Assembly: GCA_001970955.1 (NCBI GenBank) | Contig: MPUH01001069.1 | Location: 1 to 24,788, forward strand | Direction of reading: 5' to 3' | DNA length: 24,788 nt | Source of the DNA: Stentor coeruleus | Taxonomy: Eukaryota; Ciliophora; Heterotrichea; Heterotrichida; Stentoridae | Part shown: positions 19,128-24,788 of the stretch, in pieces | Layout of the letters: the number at the start of each line of letters is the position of its first letter | Position numbering within the stretch: the stretch's first letter is position 1 | The notes under the pieces: model-generated | Told to the model about the DNA's origin: nothing | Seen by the model: only the letters and a program-made list of their open reading frames with translations | The model's database searches: none | Program-made: the position numbers and the translations under genes

Positions 19128-19872
19128 ATGATTTTGGGTAGGGTTTTTTTTAAAATGAGAGAATTTGGTTTAGGGTGGATATTTTTAAGGATTATTTTGG
19201 GGATGAATAATTTTTTTGGCAAATGCAGAGTTGTAGGGTTTGGGTTAAAATTTAAAGTTTTTAGTGATTATGAGGAAATAGATATTTTAGAAGAATGATG
19301 TGGGTGGGAAATTCAAAGTATTGTGATGTTTAAGGATAGATAGTATAAGTTTTATTGTGTGTATGCTAAAATAAAAAGGAAATAGGAAATCAGGAAAATT
19401 TTATGAAGATGCTAAGTGGAGTAGGTTTTTGTATTATGTTAGATTATGTTTTTATTATGAAATTATAATAGGAAATGCTGGAAAATCGGTTTTGGATTCA
19501 AAAGTAGTGTAGACTTTCTATAAATTTGTCGCAAAGAATATCAAGTTAGAAGTTTTTTTATCGCAGTAGTAAGAAGTCTATAGCATACACAAATAACTTC
19601 CTCATCATTCAAGTATAATAAAAAAATCATTCAACCAAGTTGTAGCCTAAATTCCATAACCATTTTCCCTAAAATATCCATGATCTCTTCTCAAAATTCC
19701 ACCTCCACTCATGTTTTTCCCTCGAAAAATTCTAACTTACTCTATCCTTATTATCTCTTATTCATCCTAAGTATTTTATTAAAAATCTTTAAATTGGTTA
19801 CATTATCATATCTAACAATGTAAACTGTCCAATATTAGCATTTCCAAACACATCTAAACATTCAAATAAAAT
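19128..19872. other. Spacer between tRNA-Glu and the gene at 19873
   Basis: No gene. About 19130-19550 is G-rich on the + strand. From about 19570 to 19872 it becomes C-rich and G-poor, the usual 5' flank before a + strand gene. The open frame crossing the tRNA (19062-19298) is not a gene. Confidence 0.5.
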
Positions 19873-20214
19873 ATGTCTGCCAATTTACTACCAAAGCACA
19901 ATTCTGAGACTTTTACAATTAATGTTCTTTCATGTTCTGAAGTAAAATCTTCTGAAACCCAAGATAGTATTTTAAGTAGCAATTTACTTCAAACACCACA
20001 AACACATCAAATTGATAAGAATAAGCTAAATATAAGCCCTTTTATTAAACACAATACATACGGAAATGTTAATATAAAACGAAAAGCAAGAGAGTCAATA
20101 GAATCTTCAACATTGAAAGTTACTCAAGGAGATATGCAAGATTTGTTTAAGAAATTAAAGAAAAAAAATAAAAGAAATCGAGGTCCATGTTCTAGTTCTT
20201 GCATAATAATTTAA
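19873..20214 (+). CDS. Small CaaX-box protein, family subgroup D (parent of the adjacent pseudogene)
   Basis: A 113-residue protein of unknown function. The N-terminus carries N-S-E-T-F-T-I-N-V-L-S-C-S-E, the family strand plus polar/acidic follow-up. N-T-Y-G-N in the middle matches the gene at 3369. The C-terminal third is strongly basic and helical (D-L-F-K-K-L-K-K-K-N-K-R-N-R) and ends C106-S-S-S-C110-I-I-I, a CaaX box with a second Cys four residues earlier, like C-S-S-I-C in the gene at 10668. A decayed tandem copy starts about 360 nt downstream, which shows that this segment was duplicated locally. The start is an ATG after AATAAAAT. The G-rich 3' flank agrees with + strand transcription. 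Lipid anchoring is inferred. Confidence 0.82.
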   Translation: MSANLLPKHNSETFTINVLSCSEVKSSETQDSILSSNLLQTPQTHQIDKNKLNISPFIKHNTYGNVNIKRKARESIESSTLKVTQGDMQDLFKKLKKKNKRNRGPCSSSCIII

Positions 20215-20577
20215 CACTTTAATGTTAAGATGGGAAGATTTTTTTTTAGAAGGATAGGATATATGTGAAAAAATTATATAATTCTTTAGTTTGAAATATT
20301 GGAAAGTGTATTGAAATCTTTTTAGTGAATGTACAGTTCATGCTAAGGCATTTTTTTAACCCTATGATTTTTTATAATTTTTCGATACTTTTCTTCTAGT
20401 TGCTGCACTGAGATGCGAATAATATAGGTTTCTACAGGTAGAGTTTATTTGGTGTTTATATAGTTATTGAGTAAGTTATATAAGTTTGATATAAGGATTT
20501 TTTAGTGTAGGTATGCACTTGAATTTGAATCTTTACAACTAGAATTTCTAGTTTTTAGGCTAAAGCTTTCTGATTAT
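20215..20577. other. Spacer between gene 19873 and its pseudogene copy
   Basis: No gene. G-rich 3' flank of the gene at 19873 at first, then mixed AT-rich DNA. No similarity to the 5' flank of 19873 could be traced with confidence beyond the start of the duplicated coding segment. Confidence 0.4.
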
Positions 20578-20894
20578 GCTAATTTACTACCAAGATACAA
20601 TTCTAAGACTTACCGAATTCTAGTCCATAAATATTCTGAAATAAATCTCATGAAACCCATGAATTTACTATACTCTTCAATAAGTATCGAAACAGCAAAA
20701 GTAAATCTATAAACTTTTTCCTCAATTTCACAGAATCTTACTGAGAAAAATCCACAAAAGTAAAAGTTTAAAGGTTCATTAGCTTGAAAATCACTTCAGA
20801 TGATATGGAAGCTTTACTTAAGAAACTAAAGAAAAATAACAAAAGTAAAGCCAAGTCAAAAAATTTATGTTTTAGAGCCTGCATAATAACTTAA
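20578..20894 (+). pseudogene. Decayed tandem duplicate of the CaaX gene at 19873
   Basis: From 20578 the DNA aligns with codon 3 onward of the gene at 19873: AATTTACTACCAA at the start, TTCTGAA and TGAAACCCA further in, and a 3' part that reads L-K-I-T-S-D-D-M-E-A-L-L-K-K-L-K-K and ends C-I-I-T before TAA 20892-20894. The position of the start ATG reads GAT. The N-terminal frame (A-N-L-L-P-R-Y-N-S-K-T-Y) hits TAA at 20710-20712, and the C-terminal part lies in another frame. So it has lost its start, gained a stop and shifted frame. The retained CaaX-like end fits recent decay. A 33-nt GT...AG stretch at 20701-20733 would remove the stop but not repair frame or start. Confidence 0.85.
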
Positions 20895-21988
20895 AACTTT
20901 ATTTCTAATATTTTTTTTAATAAACTCAGTTTATATGAAAAAATGCTTCAAATATTGACTGAAAGCTTAAAGGAATATTTCTTTAATATAATTCAAGATT
21001 TAGAAATCATGCTTGAAAATTTGAGGTGTGAGTGTAAGATTGTAATCTCTATGAAAGTTTTCGGATATTATATCAAATCATAAACGTATTAAGGCTTGGA
21101 TAATAATAAATTATAAATGATTAGAAAAGGTGAATATTATATATGTAATATTTCATGAAGAATTTATGAGAAGAAAAATTAAAGATATATTCTTTCATAC
21201 CAAATACTATATATTGAGATAAGAAAAAATCAATAAAAACATAAAATCAGAGATTTTTGAATTTATTTAGAGTATACAAGTTTTCTTTATATACTTTAAA
21301 TAGTGTCTGGATTTTATAATTAAATCAAAGTTTATGATAAAAAATGTTTTATTAGTTAGTTGTTTAATTCTAGTAAGAAATAAAACCAATTTGGCTATAT
21401 ATGATGTAAATAAGCTTTATATGCCTGATTAAATAAGTTTATTATAGGTAAAGATAAATAATTCTTTAAATTCAGATTTAGTTATTGAAAAAACAAAGAA
21501 TTCAATGTAGAACTAAGTAAAGAATGATTAAATTTAGCACTACTAACTTAATGATATAACAGAAAACCCAAGTAGAAGCATCTTGAGTTTATAATTCATT
21601 TTATATAAATTATGCTTATATACTAGAAAGATAAAGCACAAGAATACCTTGTACATTCAATCCTAAAAGTAAATTGCAACTTGTAAAAAGCATAAAGATC
21701 ATCCACTTAATAAAATTACTAAAACTTTAAAGTTTCTTTAATAAAATCCCAAAAATTCATTTACTATTTCCCTTAAAGTCAAAAATAATAATCATATAAA
21801 CTAAAAAAAAATCATTTTACAAAGAAAAATAATATATTTTATATAAACTCATAAGCCACATCAATCATAAAATCTGTTTATTCGATTTTCTTTCAAAAAA
21901 AAAAATTTTATTCATAGTAAAATTTAATATTTATACTCCTAATATAACAAAGATAAAGTTTTATTGGTATAATATGTTGATATAAAAA
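20895..21988. other. Gene-free AT-rich spacer
   Basis: No supported gene. A 46-codon ORF at 20943-21083 contains I-I-Q-D-L-E-I-M-L-E-N-L, faintly like the helix of the broken gene at 8591, but it lacks the family ends and is not called. The right part is A/C-rich, the leader of the next gene. Confidence 0.4.
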
Positions 21989-22430
21989 ATGATAGAGAGT
22001 AAAAATCTTTACCTTCAGACAGAAAAAATATATAAGTTTACAATTACATATGTNTCTTTACCTTCAGACAGAAAAAATATATAAGTTTACAATTACATAT
22101 GTAAGCGAGTCTGATGCTGAGCAAGAAGAATGTTCAACTCGCATTACTGAATGTGAAGATCAAATTTTAAAAGTCAATCAAACAGTAAATTTGCTAAATC
22201 CAACAAGAAAAACAAAGTTTCGTTTAAAGGATGCATTATCAAAGCTTACTTTACTTCAAAATTCTTTAGATGACTTGAATAAAAAGGTAAATACCCATGA
22301 AAAAATTTTAGATAATAAAAGTGAAGATTTAGACTTGGTGGTTAGAGTTCAAGAAAAATTGCAAAGAGTAAAGAAAATAAGAGAAACTAAAGCATCCTGT
22401 GCAGATAATAATAGGTGCTATTTATTTTAA
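21989..22430 (+). CDS. Small CaaX-box coiled-coil protein, subgroup C, interrupted by an assembly artefact
   Basis: As written, the frame is broken by N at 22054 between two identical 48-nt stretches. Taking one copy only, the frame runs from ATG 21989 to TAA 22428-22430 as 130 residues. It starts M-I-E-S-K-N-L-Y-L-Q-T-E-K and continues with the family strand Y-K-F-T-I-T-Y-V and an acidic patch (S-E-S-D-A-E-Q-E-E). The body is coiled coil: L-K-D-A-L-S-K-L ... L-D-D-L-N-K-K-V ... E-K-I-L ... V-Q-E-K-L, aligning with the genes at 23589 and 8591. The tail is basic and ends C-A-D-N-N-R-C-Y-L-F, a CaaX box. The ATG at 22050 that the gapped sequence offers is an artefact of the repeat. Function unknown; membrane anchoring inferred. 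Confidence 0.85.
22006..22102. repeat. 48-nt direct repeat around a single N (unmerged overlap)
   Basis: Positions 22006-22053 and 22055-22102 are identical, separated only by N at 22054. Removing one copy plus the N (49 nt) restores one continuous reading frame of a family gene, so this is almost certainly a contig overlap that was joined and not collapsed. Confidence 0.93.
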
Positions 22431-23588
22431 TAAGATTTCACACTTGTCTATTCTATGTTCAATAAGTCATTAAACTAAATTTTTCAGTTACATTTTTATC
22501 TAGAACTAAATAGAAAAATGCTAGAAATATTATACAATTTTAATACTTTATAAATATTGTATTGTTATTTATATAAATCTTCATTTAGTTTAATATTCAA
22601 AACATAAATGATATAAGAGAATTGAATTTTTTATATCATAACCCTTTCTAAAACAACATATTTATTCGACCTTTTCATACAGAATTTTGATTTTTATAAC
22701 TAAACAACAAAAAAGCTTAAAAACTTAATATCTAAAACAGATTCAGCTTATAAAAATTACTTTTTATAAAACCCTAAACTCCAGTTTTAATTATATCAAT
22801 AACTAGGTAAAATCAAACATAATAATATTTAAATTTTCTATAATCTTTGTATAAATTGTCAGCCAAATAGATTATTTTTATAATAAAAAGATTGTGGAGG
22901 GGAATTATTAAGTTATTGCTTAATACTCTGATTAAAACCTTCGCTAGATCTAATAAGTAAGAATTTTCTATTGAGAGAATTTGGAAAAAAAAAATTCTAA
23001 TGCTGGAAAATCAAGAAAAAATATATACTAAAATTCATAATGCATATATGCNAAAATCAAGAAAAAATATATACTAAAATTCATAATGCATATATGCTAA
23101 ATAATTTAATAATTTCATGTAAAAAATATCTTCTATTACAAGGTAGGAAATATATAATAAAGATTTTTTCAAATTTTCAGCAAATTAGATATTGAGATTA
23201 GTTTTATAATATATTTAACTAAAGCATTATGTTTTTTTTTTGAGGAAGGAAGAGTAATTTATCAAGATTTTTAATGAGAAAATGCGATTAAATAATAATT
23301 TTGTTAGTTAAGAAGATTTAAACCTAGAAAACCTAAGAAATTATTTACAAGTCCTTATTACTGCAAAAGTTAGAATTAAATTACTAAATATATCAATTCT
23401 AAAAAATAATCAATATTACATACACAGAAGTTTTATTATTTTTATTATTTTCATCATAAAGTATATAATTTTAGTTAATAAACATATCATAAATCACAAA
23501 AAAGTACTCTTATCTAAACATTAAATTTAATTTAATTATTAAACTTACTTCCCAAATCAAAAATATTTTATTCCTTAGCATCAATAAA
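22431..23588. other. Gene-free AT-rich spacer with second assembly join
   Basis: No gene or RNA was found. It holds the second N-flanking repeat (23007-23097). The last 200 bases are A/C-rich and G-poor, as expected for the leader of the gene at 23589. Confidence 0.45.
23007..23097. repeat. 45-nt direct repeat around a single N (unmerged overlap)
   Basis: Positions 23007-23051 and 23053-23097 are identical and flank N at 23052, the same arrangement as at 22054. The join lies in non-coding DNA. The true sequence probably has one copy. Confidence 0.92.
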
Positions 23589-24017
23589 ATGGAAAGCATA
23601 TCAACAAAATTGTCTCAAGAAAGCACGCCAAAATTCACCATTAAAATTATCCATGAAAGCCAAACTGAAACTAAATCTTCTCATTATTTAAATACCCAAA
23701 TCCCTCCAAGTCTTCATCTTTTCGAAAAACTAAATCTTCAACAAGAAGAAATGAATAAAGAACTAACAAAAAATAAGCGAAAAAATCATAAAAATTCTCT
23801 TTTAGATGAAGCTCTTTCTGCTGTTCAAGGATTGCAATATGTGGCTGATGATCTAATTAGCCAAGCAGGTTTATTTGAAAAAAATATTACTAATAATGAA
23901 ATTTCACTTGAAAGTATAAAAAGAATTGAAAAAAAACTTATAGCTTTTGAAGAGCTTAACAATAGAAAAAATCTTGACTCTGATGGATTATGTTCTTTTA
24001 TATGTAGTATTAGTTAA
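23589..24017 (+). CDS. Small CaaX-box coiled-coil protein, family subgroup C
   Basis: A 142-residue protein of unknown function. The N-terminus has T-P-K-F-T-I-K-I-I-H-E-S (family strand, residues about 13-24). A Lys-rich stretch (K-N-K-R-K-N-H-K) precedes a coiled-coil half: L-L-D-E-A-L-S-A-V-Q-G-L ... A-D-D-L-I ... F-E-K-N-I-T-N-N-E ... I-K-R-I-E-K-K-L-I-A-F-E-E-L. The positions D-x-A-L, D-D-L, E-K and I-E-x-K-L line up with the genes at 21989, 8591 and 11847. It ends C135-S-F-I-C139-S-I-S, a CaaX box with Ser as X (farnesyl type by the known rules) and a second Cys four residues upstream. The ATG follows CATCAATAAA. The G-rich 3' flank fits + strand transcription. Confidence 0.82.
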   Translation: MESISTKLSQESTPKFTIKIIHESQTETKSSHYLNTQIPPSLHLFEKLNLQQEEMNKELTKNKRKNHKNSLLDEALSAVQGLQYVADDLISQAGLFEKNITNNEISLESIKRIEKKLIAFEELNNRKNLDSDGLCSFICSIS

Positions 24018-24788
24018 ATATTAAAGCTTTATTAGAATTATTTGTAATCATGGAAAATATGTTATTTGGCTAATGGAATAAAGTATTGAATTATCATAGA
24101 TTGTATTTAAGATAAAGGTAAAATAGGTTAAAGGTGGATAATTAATAGTTTAAAACTTAGCCTTGGGTTTAGAGAATGATATAGGGTTAGTATTTGTTTA
24201 TATGATAGTTATGAGAGGATTCTTTAATTTAGAATAGGAAAGTTGATATCTTGATTTTTACTATAGATGCCTTTTTAGGTGTTATTTTTATGTTTATTAA
24301 GTATGCATTTCAAGGATAGATGGCAGAAATACTTTGTGAATGTTATAATATAGTCAATTTTTTTATTGATAAAATAATTTTCAGATAATTGTGAGTATTA
24401 ATTTTTGTACTTTTATAATCAAAATTTACACAAAATCATTTTAAAATATTTTAATAACTTCAACTGATAATGAAATTCCTTTAAGACTATCAGTAATAAT
24501 CATATAAGTCTGACAATAGCTTCATGATTTTAATTTTTGTATCATGATATAGTTAAATTTAGCACTGATAATCTTTTTCTTGAAGCCTCTTTTAATCTAT
24601 GAATAGTTCAAAAATCTGAATTTCTTTGTTACTTAGAATAATTTTGCTTATCCTCATGCTTTTAAGTAAATCAATAAGAAAACATAAAAGATTTTCCTGA
24701 TTTCTTACCAAAAAAAAAAATATTTTTTAGCATTCAGTCTTATACTTTTTCTGTTGAGTATCCTAATAACTAGGATGCAGACAAGATA
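24018..24788. other. 3' flank and gene-free end of window
   Basis: The first 300 bases are G-rich (3' flank of the gene at 23589). The last part (about 24440-24720) is AT-rich and somewhat C-richer. No gene, RNA or repeat was recognised up to the window edge. Confidence 0.45.

Noticed and set aside
19062..19298. 78-codon + strand ORF.
   Set aside because: It starts inside tRNA-Glu and runs into the G-rich spacer.
20701..20733. GTAAAT...CACAG stretch of 33 nt that looks like an intron in the pseudogene.
   Set aside because: Removing it does not restore the start codon or join the two frames, and no other gene here has an intron.
20943..21083. 46-codon ORF with I-I-Q-D-L-E-I-M-L-E-N-L.
   Set aside because: Only faint similarity to subgroup C, with no N-terminal strand and no C-terminal Cys box.
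1..24788. Reassigned stop codons, CRISPR arrays, transposase genes, viral genes and telomere repeats.
   Set aside because: TAA and TAG clearly end genes whose products finish in CaaX boxes. No repeat-spacer array, transposase, viral hallmark gene or telomeric run was seen.

Overview
The window looks like nuclear DNA of a ciliate-type protist. By eye it is very AT-rich. Protein genes are intronless and read with the standard code (TAA/TAG ends, TGG for Trp). There is a eukaryotic-type tRNA-Glu(CTC) with internal A and B boxes and a T-run terminator. One gene is a RING/B-box/coiled-coil protein with a C-terminal PHR-like domain, a domain mix common in ciliates. A heterotrich such as Stentor would fit, but that is inference from style, not proof.

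Layout. Bases 1-54 probably carry the last codons of an upstream + strand gene. The RING-PHR gene is at 485-1672. From about 1.9 kb to 14.5 kb there is AT-rich, gene-poor DNA dotted with small genes (roughly 90-160 codons). A 1262-residue helical-repeat (HEAT/ARM-like) gene at 15149-18937 (-) and the tRNA at 19047-19119 (+) interrupt it. The small genes then resume to about 24.0 kb.

The main discovery is that nearly all the small genes belong to one loose family that I do not recognise. Members share (i) a short N-terminal hydrophobic/beta signature such as F-T-I-N-V, Y-S-I-E-V or F-T-I-K-I, followed by an acidic stretch; (ii) a charged, often Lys-rich or coiled-coil body; (iii) a C-terminal Cys-a-a-X box (CIVF, CEIF, CLIF, CEVM, CNIY, CQVF, CIII, CYLF, CSIS, and CQTF and CIIT in broken copies). 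Often there is a second Cys just upstream or a polybasic run. This is the layout of prenylated, possibly also palmitoylated, peripheral membrane proteins, but there is no GTPase or other known domain. Two members (5819, 7598) instead or also start with Cys followed by a Lys/Arg run. There are ten readable genes, one copy broken by a single-base frameshift (8591-8867), one clear pseudogene beside its parent (20578-20894) and one possible relic (about 13645-13840). The cluster appears to be expanding by local duplication and losing copies.

Two single-N positions (22054, 23052) are each flanked by a perfect direct repeat (48 and 45 nt). They look like unmerged contig overlaps. The first falls inside a family gene and hides its true start at 21989. 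A perfect 58-nt tandem duplication at 2166-2281 may have the same origin. Strong strand-specific G/C skew in many gene flanks (G-poor 5' flank, G-rich 3' flank) helps to assign gene direction.
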